Part shown: piece after piece, positions 1-8,852 of the stretch | Layout of the letters: the number at the start of each line of letters is the position of its first letter | Position numbering within the stretch: the stretch's first letter is position 1 | NCBI GenBank assembly: GCA_041397645.1 | Contig: JAWKWE010000004.1 | Coordinates: 2,604,001-2,668,000 of the forward strand | From: Hyphomicrobiaceae bacterium | GTDB taxonomy: Bacteria > Pseudomonadota > Alphaproteobacteria > Rhizobiales > Hyphomicrobiaceae | Length of the DNA stretch: 64,000 nt | Reading direction: 5' to 3' | Program-made: the position numbers and the translations under genes | The notes under the pieces: model-generated | What the model was told of the DNA's origin: nothing | Seen by the model: the letters and a program-made list of their open reading frames with translations, nothing else | Databases searched by the model: none

Positions 1-713
1 AGCTGCTTCTTATGCATCCGGTAGGCAGGGACCGCGGATTGCCGTTCAAACCATTTCCAGTAACGGGGCAGATATGCGAAATCCCAACCCGGCGGCATTG
101 CCGCGTAGTTGCGGAAGAGATGATAGCACTCGTCGGGATCGTCGATACCCATGGGATGAATGGCGGCGAGATCCGGTGCTACCCAGTGGAGCAAGCCGAG
201 CGCGCGCTTGGCTTCCCGAATTCGAGTTTCTTCCGAGACTGGTTTGCCATCACGTTCCGCCAGTGGGCAGTAGCCTTCCCAGACAGGCGTGAAACGGGCG
301 TCTTTATGCAAAGACAAAAGCCGCTGCATGATGGTGGTGCCGGTGCGCGGCCAGCCCAGAACGAAAAGGGGACGGGTGATCTTTTCGTCCTCGATTTCGG
401 GATGTTCTTCGATGAAGCGATCGAACTCCAGGGTGTTGCGGAAGCACTGGAGAACCTGAGATCGCACAGCAAGCGTACCGAACAGGCTTAACTCTGCATC
501 TTCTTCGTAAGATTTGAGGCGTTCTGCACGCGCCGTGCGCACCCAGGCTTCAGAATTGTCTTCGCGCCCCACCGCCCGCTCGACAGCTTTAAAGGCGGCA
601 GGATCATCAATTTTCGGAAACAGACCCAACGCTCGTAACGCCGGGCCGAGCCGGTTCAGCGCTGAAATCGGCCAAGGTGGCGAAATACGTGTTCCGGAAG
701 GAAGTTGCCGCAT
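1..713 (-). CDS. Sulfotransferase family protein (3' end cut off by window edge)
   Basis: Reading the minus strand from an ATG at 713 gives 237 codons with no stop before the window edge, so the C-terminus is missing. Around residues 120-127 it carries GWPRTGTT, the 5'-phosphosulfate-binding loop of the PAPS-dependent sulfotransferase fold, followed by a helix (IMQRLLSLH) and later DDPDECYHLFRNYA, as in the bacterial 'sulfotransferase family' proteins. Such enzymes move a sulfuryl group from PAPS to a carbohydrate, lipid or small molecule; the acceptor cannot be told from sequence. The ATG is the first in frame; no strong ribosome-binding site is visible. No neighbour on the visible side suggests a pathway. 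Family assignment is firm, substrate unknown. Confidence 0.82.
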   Translation of the reverse strand, partial: MRQLPSGTRISPPWPISALNRLGPALRALGLFPKIDDPAAFKAVERAVGREDNSEAWVRTARAERLKSYEEDAELSLFGTLAVRSQVLQCFRNTLEFDRFIEEHPEIEDEKITRPLFVLGWPRTGTTIMQRLLSLHKDARFTPVWEGYCPLAERDGKPVSEETRIREAKRALGLLHWVAPDLAAIHPMGIDDPDECYHLFRNYAAMPPGWDFAYLPRYWKWFERQSAVPAYRMHKKQ

Positions 714-864
714 GGCCTCTCCAGTTCGTAGTCAGTCTTGGGGTTTAGCGAGAAACGGCCTGCACTGCGAATCCGCAAAAGCCATCGCGAGCCGAAGATT
801 GGCCGCCAACAATAAATCTTAATAGCAGAAGGTGGTTCCACGATTGTGGCGATGAAAAGAAAAA

Positions 865-890
865 GGCCGGCTTTCGGGGGAAAGCCGGCC
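865..890 (-). terminator. Rho-independent terminator of the small membrane protein gene
   Basis: A 10-bp perfect stem (865-874 with 881-890, GGCCGGCTTT/AAAGCCGGCC) closes a 6-base loop. Read on the minus strand it is followed at once by TTTTTCTTTTC (850-864), the layout of an intrinsic terminator. It sits about 65 bases beyond the stop of the minus-strand gene at 954-1154. Confidence 0.8.
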
Positions 891-953
891 AAGTCTTTGG
901 GGGAGGAGGAAAGTGCGCGTGAATACGTGAGGAAATTGTTCCTGGATTGGGGC

Positions 954-1154
954 TCAATCGCGTACTGCGCCCGCAATCAGGGTCAAAAGTGCTAGGCCGG
1001 GTATGGAAACCAGCAGCCCGAGCGAATAAGCGGCGTACTCGTTACCGCTTTCAAAAATTGGTGCGACGGCATGGCTCACCTCGGGGAACGATGCGGCAAA
1101 CACGGTCACAACTGTGGTGAGTGCGATCGCTGCTGAGCTGATGATCCCGGACAT
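954..1154 (-). CDS. Small hydrophobic membrane protein (66 aa), unknown function
   Basis: A 66-residue protein of two hydrophobic stretches (about residues 3-22 and 43-64) separated by a short polar segment with SFPEVSHAV and ESGNEY, so probably two membrane-spanning helices or a cleaved signal plus one helix. The gene is supported by a good ribosome-binding site (GAGGAG about 9 bases before the ATG at 1154) and by the intrinsic terminator at 865-890 just downstream. I do not recognise the family. It is transcribed alone; the sulfotransferase gene lies beyond its terminator and the L,D-transpeptidase gene is divergent. Confidence 0.6.
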   Translation of the reverse strand: MSGIISSAAIALTTVVTVFAASFPEVSHAVAPIFESGNEYAAYSLGLLVSIPGLALLTLIAGAVRD

Positions 1155-1417
1155 CGTGTTTCTCCTCGGTGTGTTTGGCGCTCTCGCCAGTGCTGTCGTC
1201 TTGAGGAGGAGAATGGTTCAAATGCCCGTGCTCCGCTGTTCCAGGAGTGACAGATGAACTTTGCACCTAAGACAGCATAAATGATGGTAAATGAATGGGT
1301 TGGTTCATCTGCCCGCCATCGCTTCGACGCCTTTTGGATCGATCAAAGTGTCATCGGCACGCGCTGGGGCTATCCATCCCGCGCAGAGCCGGAACATCCT
1401 TTCATGTGAGTTATAAC

Positions 1418-2428
1418 ATGAAGCCCATGATCTCTCGGATCTCGACAGGAAGTCTGGCCGGTACGCTCGCAGGCTTGGTCGCGGCGTTTACAGCCGTCGC
1501 CGTGGCGCCGTCTCCCGCTTCGGCACAAGGTTGGTACGATTGGGAACGGCCGTTGCGCGTACGCCCGCGACCGCCTTCCTATTACGACGAATATGATGGT
1601 TATGATGGGCCGCGGGCGTATGAGCGTCGCCGCTGGTACCGTCGCTATGGCCGCGGTTTCAATCCCTATGATGATGATGAGGGCTGGTCGGAACCACGAC
1701 GGCGGCCTGCGGTCAGACCTGATGAGCGCGAGGACGACTTCGACAGCAACGACGAGGCTGACATCGACAATGGTTCGGGGCCAGCGGGTGTGACCGGCGG
1801 CGCCCGTCCAGTTATTGCGCCGAAGGCGCCACCCATCGTGCCCTTCAGTGCAGCCTACAAGCAGGGCTCCATTGTTATCGATACCAGTGCCCGTAAGCTC
1901 TACTACGTGCGCGGGCATATGACGGCTTATGCCTATTCCATCGGCGTCGGTCGTGAAGGGTTTTCGTGGACGGGCACTGAGAAGGTATCCCGGATTGCGG
2001 ATTGGCCCGATTGGTATCCTCCCGCAGAGATGCGCAAACGTAAGCCGGAACTGCCTGAGCGGATGCTGGGAGGGCTAGACAATCCACTCGGCGCCAAGGC
2101 GATCTACCTCGGCAATACGCTCTACCGCATTCATGGGACCAACAATCCGAACTCGATCGGGCACGCAGAATCCTCCGGCTGCTTCCGGATGATGAACGCC
2201 AACGTCATCCATCTTGCCTCGATCGTTTCGATTGGCACGGAAGTGACAGTCGTGCGGGCGCTGGGGCGCGGTGTGGTGACTGCGAATGTGCGAAATGCGG
2301 ACGCCCCGTCCACCGAGGCGCCGTCCACGCACAGAGCTGCTCCACGCGTGAGGTCGTCGCCGCGCATCCAGTGGAGCGAGGACCCCGATTCCGATCCGAC
2401 TTACACTGACGAGGAGTTGATGCGCTAA
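1418..2428 (+). CDS. L,D-transpeptidase (YkuD/ErfK family), secreted
   Basis: 336 residues from the ATG at 1418; the frame is open upstream to 1295 but the upstream part is arginine-rich junk, whereas 1418 begins a clean signal peptide (hydrophobic core about residues 11-30, cleavage after SPASA near residue 35). A tyrosine/arginine-rich, then acidic, low-complexity region follows (about 40-140), then the YkuD domain (about 150-290) with HGTN (His239) and SSGCFRM (Cys255 nucleophile). These enzymes cross-link peptidoglycan 3-3 or attach proteins to it in the periplasm; Hyphomicrobiales usually encode many copies. The Asp/Glu/Thr-rich tail (EDPDSDPTYTDEE) is of unknown use. Transcribed alone, convergent with the mutase gene. 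Precise role among paralogues unknown. Confidence 0.88.
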   Translation: MKPMISRISTGSLAGTLAGLVAAFTAVAVAPSPASAQGWYDWERPLRVRPRPPSYYDEYDGYDGPRAYERRRWYRRYGRGFNPYDDDEGWSEPRRRPAVRPDEREDDFDSNDEADIDNGSGPAGVTGGARPVIAPKAPPIVPFSAAYKQGSIVIDTSARKLYYVRGHMTAYAYSIGVGREGFSWTGTEKVSRIADWPDWYPPAEMRKRKPELPERMLGGLDNPLGAKAIYLGNTLYRIHGTNNPNSIGHAESSGCFRMMNANVIHLASIVSIGTEVTVVRALGRGVVTANVRNADAPSTEAPSTHRAAPRVRSSPRIQWSEDPDSDPTYTDEELMR

Positions 2429-2463
2429 AGGAAGGGCAGCGCCGGATGATGCCGACTGAGGCC

Positions 2464-4341
2464 TTAACCCAGCGTGTTCTGCAGTCCCTTCAGCGTTGCA
2501 ATGGCGTCAGCGCCCGCGAACAGGAACTGGTCAACGCCTGCTGCCTTGAAGGCAGCTTCCTTGTCGCCCGGCCGCCCTGCCATCAGAACGAGCTTCGCGC
2601 CGGCCGCCTTCAGCGCAGCGGCGGTGCTTTCGGCGAGCGTTGCGTAAGTGGCGTCGGATGAGCAGATGCAAGCGGCCTTTGCGCCCGAAGCCTTGAACGC
2701 CGAGGCGGCGGCCTCCGGTGTTTTGTATCCATCGGAAGTCAAGGCTTCGATGCCGCCCGCGGCAAGATAGTTGCGTGTCCACGTCGATCGAACGTTGTGA
2801 TCGACGATCTCCCCCATGTTCGCGAGGAAGACTTTATAGCCGCCATGCGCGTCGGCTGCGTCGCGCAAGGTTTCGAAGCCTTCCGACACGCGATGCACTT
2901 TAAGCGGCGTTATTTCGATCTCGGCCTTGCCCGTGTTCGTTGCCTGTTGACGAGGCCACGGCTCGGCTTTGATGCCATCGTCGCCGAGGAGCGGGAAGGC
3001 CGAAACGCCGGTCAATTCCTGGCGGCCGGTAGCGATGGATTTGGCCCGTGCCTGAGCGGTCGCCTCGATTATCTCCTGAACGTACCCGGTCGTGAGACCA
3101 GGCAGAATGCCCCCGCGTGCCTCAATGTCCTGGAACAGCTCCCAGGCCTTGCGCGCCATGTCCTGAGTAAGCTGCTCGACGTACCACGAGCCGCCGGAAG
3201 GATCGGTGACACGGCCAAGGTGGCTCTCCTCCTGGCACACAATCTGGATGTTGCGCGCGACGCGCCGTGCAAAAGCATCCGGCTTACCAAGGGCAAATGT
3301 GAAGGGCAGCACGCAGATCGCATCCGCGCCGCCTATGGCAGCGCCTGCGCAAGCAATCGTCGTGCGCAGGATGTTGGTCCACGGATCGCGCTTGGTCATC
3401 ATCCGGTAGGATGTCGGCACATTAAGCCTGACCTTGGCCGCCGCGTCGCCTGCTCCGCAGGCCTGCGCCATTTGCCAGATGATCGTGCGAGCTGCGCGCA
3501 ATTTGGCAATCGTGGCAAATTCGTCGGCATCGGCTGCAAGTGCCACGGAGATTTTTGGCATGGCGTCGGCTGGCGCGATGCCTGCGCGCTCGCACGCACG
3601 CAGGTAGGCCACAAACGTTGACAGCATCACCGCCAACTCTTGAGCCTCGCTGGCGCCGGCGACGTGGTAAGCGACACCGTCGGCGGAAAGTGCCGTAACA
3701 TTCGGCATGGACAAAGTCGTCTTCACCAACGCAACCGCGCGGGCCATGACCGTATCGAGGTCCTCAGGCAAGCTTCCCCGGATAGCCAGCGTGCCAAATG
3801 GATCGGCACCGAAGGAACCTGAGCGCCTGTCGTCGGGGATGGCACGCGCCGCCCAAACCGCATTCAGCGCCAAAGCCGCGTCGAAGGCGTTCTCGCCGGC
3901 GATCAGCGCGATCGGGCAGACGTCGAGCAGAACGCCTGCAAGGGCTTTTTCCAGGGCCTCTTTGGAGATCGGCAGGCCTGGCCCGCCCATATGAAGGGCG
4001 ATGGAGTTCACCCCGCCGTCGAGGTCCTCCAGGATGGCTGCATTAGCCGCCGCCGGGTCCTGTTCGACGTGTACCGTGCGGATGTCCCAGCCGTAGCCCT
4101 CACGTACTGCCCGTGTACCGCGCGTGAAGGGCGCTGCACCCGGCAATGATCCCTGTGAGGAGACCAGAGCATCCTTACGCGCGTAAAGCGGTCGGATCGT
4201 AATGCCATCTGCGGTCTTGGACACCAGCCGCTTCTCGAAGTCGATCCCCTTCAACGCCTTTTCGACAAGCGCCCGCCACTGGTCAAATCCTGGCTGGGGA
4301 AAGCCGCTGGCGAGGTTGAGGTTGGACGTCGGTTCGGTCAT
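2464..4341 (-). CDS. mutA: Methylmalonyl-CoA mutase small (beta) subunit
   Basis: 625 residues, the usual length of MutA. The N-terminal two thirds is the mutase TIM barrel (TIRPLYARKDA near residue 48, FGADPFGTLA, TSYRMMTKRDPWTNILRTT, EESHLGRVTDPSGGSWYVE). The C-terminal part (about 490-625) has the fold of a cobalamin-binding domain but the base-on B12 motif DxHxxG is replaced (DHNVRS near 514), which is what separates the catalytically silent small subunit from the large one. The enzyme interconverts methylmalonyl-CoA and succinyl-CoA in propionate use or the ethylmalonyl-CoA pathway. The large subunit gene is not next door: the upstream neighbour is divergent and unrelated. Start ATG at 4341 fits the family; confidence in the family is high. 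Confidence 0.92.
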   Translation of the reverse strand: MTEPTSNLNLASGFPQPGFDQWRALVEKALKGIDFEKRLVSKTADGITIRPLYARKDALVSSQGSLPGAAPFTRGTRAVREGYGWDIRTVHVEQDPAAANAAILEDLDGGVNSIALHMGGPGLPISKEALEKALAGVLLDVCPIALIAGENAFDAALALNAVWAARAIPDDRRSGSFGADPFGTLAIRGSLPEDLDTVMARAVALVKTTLSMPNVTALSADGVAYHVAGASEAQELAVMLSTFVAYLRACERAGIAPADAMPKISVALAADADEFATIAKLRAARTIIWQMAQACGAGDAAAKVRLNVPTSYRMMTKRDPWTNILRTTIACAGAAIGGADAICVLPFTFALGKPDAFARRVARNIQIVCQEESHLGRVTDPSGGSWYVEQLTQDMARKAWELFQDIEARGGILPGLTTGYVQEIIEATAQARAKSIATGRQELTGVSAFPLLGDDGIKAEPWPRQQATNTGKAEIEITPLKVHRVSEGFETLRDAADAHGGYKVFLANMGEIVDHNVRSTWTRNYLAAGGIEALTSDGYKTPEAAASAFKASGAKAACICSSDATYATLAESTAAALKAAGAKLVLMAGRPGDKEAAFKAAGVDQFLFAGADAIATLKGLQNTLG

Positions 4342-4674
4342 CGCGTCAGTGTCCTGTCAATTCGAAGGCCTATGGTCCTTCTATAGCGACTGGGTGCGGC
4401 GGAAGACGAGGCAAAAAACACTTGTGCCGAGGGGCCTGTTGACGCGCCGTTTCCTTTGGCCGAGCAGCATAAACACGCGCAGCGACGTCCAGTGGATACG
4501 GATGGTCCGCTATGCAACCGGTGTTTGCAATGACAATCCGCCCGTGCCAAGAGGTCGGGGACATCAAACAGCCGCGAGTCGGCCTTTTGTTGGGTGCGTG
4601 CGCCTTGAAGCACATGGCCATTGGGGCGATCCGTTTCTGCGGCAAGGCGGGCAGGGAAATCTTGGGGTGACGCA
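4342..4674. other. Divergent intergenic region between mutA and the HerA-like ATPase
   Basis: 333 bases that must hold the promoters of both flanking genes. The short reading frames crossing it have no ribosome-binding site and no family resemblance. I could not fix a convincing -35/-10 pair on either strand and see no repeat or RNA gene. Confidence 0.5.
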
Positions 4675-6174
4675 ATGAGCCAATCGATGATCGTGGACGG
4701 CAAGATCTTCGTCGGAAAAAGCATTAAGCCCGAATACCTGGATCTGAAACTGGCCAACCGGCATGGATTGATCACGGGCGCCACAGGTACAGGCAAGACG
4801 GTCACCCTGCAGGTGCTGGCGGAAGGGTTCTCCGCTGCGGGCGTTCCGGTCTTTGCCGCCGACATCAAAGGCGACTTATCCGGTATCGCGGCCGTCGGTG
4901 AGCCAAAGGACTTCCTTCTCAAGCGTGCGCACGAGATTGGCCTTGAGCCTTTCGAGAACCGGGCGTTCCCCTCCATTTTCTGGGACGTGTTCGGAGAGCA
5001 GGGCCATCCAATCCGCGCTACTGTGACGGAGATGGGACCGCTGCTGCTGTCGCGACTGCTGGAGCTCAACGAAGTGCAGGAGGGCGTTCTGAACATCGCC
5101 TTCCGCGTCGCCTCCGACGAGAAGATGCCGTTGGTCGATATCGACGACCTGCGCGCTTTGCTCAATGACATTGCAGGTCGGGGCAAGGAGATTGCTACCA
5201 AATACGGCAACATCGCTACAACGTCGGTCGGTGCGATCCAGCGGCGTTTGCTCGTGCTCGAAGAGCAAGGTGCGACGCATTTCTTCGGAGAGCCGGCTCT
5301 CGATATCAACGATTTTCTGCGCATCGCTCCGGACGGTCGTGGCGTGGTAAACGTGCTGGCGGCGGACAAACTCATGGAAGCGCCGCGCGTGTATGCGACG
5401 TTCCTTCTGTGGCTGCTGAGCAAGCTTTGGCAAACGCTACCGGAAGTGGGTGACCTGCCCAAGCCGAAGCTGGTGTTCTTCTTCGACGAGGCGCACCTGC
5501 TGTTCGACGATGCACCCAAGCCCTTGATGGATCGCGTCGAGCAGATTGCGCGCCTTGTGCGTTCGAAGGGCGTTGGCGTTTACTTCATCACGCAGAACCC
5601 GGCAGACGTGCCGCGGACAGTCGCCAGCCAGCTCAACAATCGAATTCAGCATCGCCTCAACGCCTTTACGCCGCAGGATCAGGCGGGCATCGAAGCCGCG
5701 GCTAAGACATTCCGGCAGAACCCGGATCTCGATACGCAGAAGGTGATCAAGGAACTCAAGGTTGGCGAGGCGTTGGTCTCGCTTCTGGAGAACAAGGGCG
5801 AGCCATCCATCGTTCAGCGCACGCTGATCCGACCGCCGGAAGGCCGAATAGGTCCGGTATCGCAGGAAGAGCGCCGCGGCGTCATCGAGTACAGCCCCTA
5901 TTACGGGAAATACGAAGAGCGGATCGATCGCGAGAGCGCGAAGGAAATTCTGGCGCAGCGTGCGGACGCCAATGCCAAGGAAGCGGAAGCCAGTGGTGGT
6001 GTCGGCGACTGGTTGGGCGGTGTGCTTGGCGGCGGGCGCAGCACATCCACCGGGCGCCATCAGCAGGGCATGGGTGAAATGATCGGGCGGGAACTGCAGC
6101 GCTCCATCTCCCGTACTGTAGCCACGACGATCAAGAACATTATCATAAAGTCCATTACCGGCGGTCGCAGATAG
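4675..6174 (+). CDS. HerA-like/YjgR family ATPase (DUF853)
   Basis: 499 residues from the ATG at 4675, which follows GGGGTGA; the frame runs 18 codons further up but family members begin near MVDGKIFVGKS. Walker A is GATGTGKT (residues 35-42), with a DIKGDLSG motif after it and Walker B FFFDEAHLLF near 268; FITQNPADVP and the basic KSKGVGVY region are typical of the HerA/VirB4-like DUF853 helicases such as E. coli YjgR. The C-terminal end has a glycine-rich stretch (GDWLGGVLGGGRS) and a hydrophobic helix. The cellular role of this family is not settled; a DNA-translocating motor is inferred. It is followed 20 bases later by two cytochrome c genes, a functionally odd neighbourhood. Confidence 0.85.
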   Translation: MSQSMIVDGKIFVGKSIKPEYLDLKLANRHGLITGATGTGKTVTLQVLAEGFSAAGVPVFAADIKGDLSGIAAVGEPKDFLLKRAHEIGLEPFENRAFPSIFWDVFGEQGHPIRATVTEMGPLLLSRLLELNEVQEGVLNIAFRVASDEKMPLVDIDDLRALLNDIAGRGKEIATKYGNIATTSVGAIQRRLLVLEEQGATHFFGEPALDINDFLRIAPDGRGVVNVLAADKLMEAPRVYATFLLWLLSKLWQTLPEVGDLPKPKLVFFFDEAHLLFDDAPKPLMDRVEQIARLVRSKGVGVYFITQNPADVPRTVASQLNNRIQHRLNAFTPQDQAGIEAAAKTFRQNPDLDTQKVIKELKVGEALVSLLENKGEPSIVQRTLIRPPEGRIGPVSQEERRGVIEYSPYYGKYEERIDRESAKEILAQRADANAKEAEASGGVGDWLGGVLGGGRSTSTGRHQQGMGEMIGRELQRSISRTVATTIKNIIIKSITGGRR

Positions 6175-6194
6175 ACCAACAGGAAGGGACGAAC

Positions 6195-6554
6195 GTGAAA
6201 GCAAGAACTTCGAAGAAGACACTCGCGGCGACAGTGTTTGGTTTTGTCGCTGGCGCGCTCTATGTGAGCGCAGCGTGGGCGATGGGCGGCAATCTCTCTA
6301 CCAAAGGCGAGCAGCTGCTCAACGAAAATTGCGCCAAGTGTCATGCTGTCGGCGCAGAGGGCGACAGCAAGATCGCTACGGTCAAACCGTTTCGCGATGT
6401 CATCCAGACGTTGCCCGCCGACGAGCTCGGCAGCGCTTTCATCGCGGCCATGAACAAGAATCACAAAGAGTTTGCCTTTGAACCGATGGACGCGAAAGCG
6501 ATTGGCGATTATCTCGACAAGCTGAAGCTTCACCTCGATAGTTCAAAGAAATAA
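6195..6554 (+). CDS. Small monohaem c-type cytochrome, atypical distal ligand
   Basis: 119 residues from a GTG at 6195 preceded by AGGAAGGGA. A signal peptide with cleavage near AWA (residue 29) is followed by the haem-binding CAKCH (46-50) and a short class I cytochrome c fold ending in IGDYLDKLK. It is a clear paralogue of the next gene, but the HPDMPEF-type loop that supplies the axial methionine there is three residues shorter here (NHKEFAF, 89-95), leaving Met86 or Met98 as the only candidates. Periplasmic electron carrier by inference; no partner enzyme is adjacent. The 20-base gap to the ATPase gene and 48-base gap to the next cytochrome suggest one transcript. Confidence 0.88.
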   Translation: MKARTSKKTLAATVFGFVAGALYVSAAWAMGGNLSTKGEQLLNENCAKCHAVGAEGDSKIATVKPFRDVIQTLPADELGSAFIAAMNKNHKEFAFEPMDAKAIGDYLDKLKLHLDSSKK

Positions 6555-6602
6555 TTGCTGCGCGACCGGCACGCGCTTTTCAGACCCTGAGGAGCCAAGC
6601 TT

Positions 6603-6992
6603 ATGGTTTCTAAGCGCATCACGAGTGTTCGAGCTCTAAAGGTTGCGGCGGCTTTTTCGGTCGTCGCAGCCTTAATTATCTCTCCGGCAGTTGCGGAAGA
6701 TTTGAAGGCCAAAGGCGAGGCATTGCTGACTAAGAATTGTGTGCGCTGTCATGCCATCGGCCCTACGGGCGAGAGCACCCATAAACAAGCTCCTCCGTTC
6801 CGACAGGTCGTGACCCGCTATCCGCTCGACGACTTGGCCGAAGGATTGGCTGAGGGTCTGACGACAGGGCATCCTGACATGCCTGAATTCGTTTTCAGTC
6901 CCGGGGAGATCGACGGCATACTGGCCTACCTTCAAGATCTGAAGGAGAAGACAGGCGGCGACGCACCAGGATCGGCGGGCGGGAAGAAATAG
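6603..6992 (+). CDS. Small monohaem c-type cytochrome
   Basis: 129 residues from the ATG at 6603 (GAGGAGCCAAGCTT ahead of it). Signal peptide ending near AVA (residue 31), haem motif CVRCH (46-50), and the loop GHPDMPEFVF with Met93 as the expected sixth ligand, then a C-terminal helix and a glycine-rich tail. It matches the class I cytochrome c family in length and layout and aligns along its length with the preceding gene, so the two arose by tandem duplication. Periplasmic electron carrier; the redox partner is not identifiable from the neighbourhood. The next gene downstream is convergent. Confidence 0.9.
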   Translation: MVSKRITSVRALKVAAAFSVVAALIISPAVAEDLKAKGEALLTKNCVRCHAIGPTGESTHKQAPPFRQVVTRYPLDDLAEGLAEGLTTGHPDMPEFVFSPGEIDGILAYLQDLKEKTGGDAPGSAGGKK

Positions 6993-7028
6993 CGCCGCTT
7001 ACGTGATATAAGAAATCCGCTATGTCGT

Positions 7029-8852
7029 TCAGACCGGCAGCGTTTGAGACGCCCGCCGGTCGGCGATCTCCTTTTTTGCATAGACGTAGGCCGCCTCGAC
7101 CAGAGCGGAATGCTGACGCCAATCCAGCGCGCCCATGTGCGGCGGCGTTGGTGGCATCAGGAGCCAATCGTCCGGCTGTAAATGGCGTTCGAAGTGGTTG
7201 CGGTTGGCCATCAATGTTCGCACCAGGACCGAGGCCGGAGACGGCACATCGGGCAGCTCTGCGCGCGTCCAGGGCAGCAGCAGCTTCCAGAACAATTCGC
7301 GCCGTCCGGGCAGATCGGCATAGTTGGCGTTAAGCTTCTCCGCCGTTGGAGGATCGAACGTGACGACGATGTTGGGTCCGCGCTTAATTTGGCGCATCAC
7401 GTCGATCGGGACGTTGGACGCGACAGATCCATCGACAAACATGTTGCCATCGGATGCGAAGTAGGGTGGCAAAACAGCTGGGATCGCTGCGCTTGCGCGT
7501 ATGGCCGCCCAGACGGGCCCCGTCCTCAATACCTCCAATCGGTAGTTGGTGAGATCGAGCGCCACAGCGAAGTAGGGCTTCCACAAATCTTCGATACGCG
7601 TATGACCGTACTGTTCTTGCAGCAGACGGTCGAAGTGAGTGTGATCCAGAAGGCTGTAGCGAGGCAGCGTGTATCGCTGCATCGCTTTTCCTTCGATGAA
7701 CATGCGATGTACGCGCCTGTCGATTTCATCGGCGGCCTTATCCTCGGCGAACGCGGCAGCCATGGCAGCTCCGCCCGATGCCCCCCCGACCAGATCAAGA
7801 GCGATCTGCGCTTCACTTAGGGCCTTATACAATCCGATGTGCGCCGCGCAGTAAGCGCCGCCCCCGCAGGCCACTAAGCCCATGGCCCGTCCCATGACGA
7901 AGCGCCACAAGCGGGCGAGGCTGTCTGCATCACCCATGGCCGCGTGGTGATGCATCGAGACGGGACGCTGTGCCAGCCAATGGCGCGTACCCTGGACGCC
8001 GTGGGCATGATCGTGGAGGATAGCCAAGCGATGGCGCGGAGGCAGATCGAGCGCCAGGGAAAATTCTTCCAGCGCATTGCGCGCAACGGGTGCGCCGATT
8101 GGCGAAGACCCCTGATATCCGACGAGAACCACCTCGTCGGCTTGCCGGATGGCTTTCTCGCTCCATGGTGTGAGGGTCTCGTCCGCAACGTAGACGACGC
8201 GCTCGTAACGGCTTTCGAGTTCATTTAGCCGGTGTGCCGCCTCGACGTCCTCGATCGTCGAGAGTGCGAGGCCGTGGGAGTGGAGGGTGCGCGAAGATAT
8301 AACCAGTGTGGCAGGGTCGCGTTGAGCGTGGGCGCACAGGTCGGCGATGAATTCCTGTGGAACAGGACGATGCCCCGCCCCTACGATCGCGATTGTTCGC
8401 GGCGGCGGCTTTGCGGTTCTTGCGCCTCTGAGGCGTGCGCTTTTGCGGGTTTCAGCCGCGAGTCGGTTAGCGAGCGTCGCAGTGATATTAGACCAGATGG
8501 CTGGTGTGAGAGCGCACAGCGCGTCGAAATCGGCCCGCGACAGAGACACCACGACGCTATCGCGAATGGCTCTGCAGGTTGCGGTGCGCAGACCGCCTGC
8601 GAAGAATGCGATTTCACCGATCGTGTCGCCGCTGGAGATTTCGGCAACCGGTTCTTCGTGCCCTGCAACATCGACACTGAATCGTCCGGTTACAACGACG
8701 TAGAGCGCATCTGCGGCTTCACCTTCGCGCACCAACGCCGTGCCGCGTGTGACGGGAATTGGCGACAGCAGAGCTTCCAAGCGCGCGAGGTCGGCCTCGT
8801 TGAGGCCCTTGAATGCGGCGACGGTTGAAAGACGAACATGCTCAGACGGCAT
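7029..8852 (-). CDS. Patatin-like phospholipase with N-terminal cyclic-nucleotide-binding domain (NTE family)
   Basis: 607 residues. The N-terminal ~120 residues are a cyclic-nucleotide-binding domain (VREGEAADALYVVVTGRFSV, SGDTIGEIAFFAGGLRTATCRA). A middle domain of about 150 residues (TIAIVGAGHRPVPQEF onward) resembles the region found in NTE-type bacterial proteins. The patatin domain starts near residue 325 with CGGGAYCAAHIG (oxyanion loop), followed by the nucleophile elbow GASGG and the catalytic-Asp region VDGSVASN, where DGS stands for the usual DGG. This is the architecture of neuropathy target esterase relatives: serine esterases or lysophospholipases whose activity may respond to a bound nucleotide. 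The start codon lies at the foot of a long hairpin (8851-8910). It follows sodB on the same strand after 129 bases. Confidence 0.88.
   Translation of the reverse strand: MPSEHVRLSTVAAFKGLNEADLARLEALLSPIPVTRGTALVREGEAADALYVVVTGRFSVDVAGHEEPVAEISSGDTIGEIAFFAGGLRTATCRAIRDSVVVSLSRADFDALCALTPAIWSNITATLANRLAAETRKSARLRGARTAKPPPRTIAIVGAGHRPVPQEFIADLCAHAQRDPATLVISSRTLHSHGLALSTIEDVEAAHRLNELESRYERVVYVADETLTPWSEKAIRQADEVVLVGYQGSSPIGAPVARNALEEFSLALDLPPRHRLAILHDHAHGVQGTRHWLAQRPVSMHHHAAMGDADSLARLWRFVMGRAMGLVACGGGAYCAAHIGLYKALSEAQIALDLVGGASGGAAMAAAFAEDKAADEIDRRVHRMFIEGKAMQRYTLPRYSLLDHTHFDRLLQEQYGHTRIEDLWKPYFAVALDLTNYRLEVLRTGPVWAAIRASAAIPAVLPPYFASDGNMFVDGSVASNVPIDVMRQIKRGPNIVVTFDPPTAEKLNANYADLPGRRELFWKLLLPWTRAELPDVPSPASVLVRTLMANRNHFERHLQPDDWLLMPPTPPHMGALDWRQHSALVEAAYVYAKKEIADRRASQTLPV

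Noticed and set aside
2797..3621. 274-codon plus-strand frame inside mutA
   Set aside because: Antisense shadow of an unmistakable mutase gene with Arg/Cys-rich composition.
4338..5519. 393-codon minus-strand frame over the HerA-like ATPase gene
   Set aside because: Shadow frame of the DUF853 gene: Ser/Arg-rich, no motif, no ribosome-binding site.
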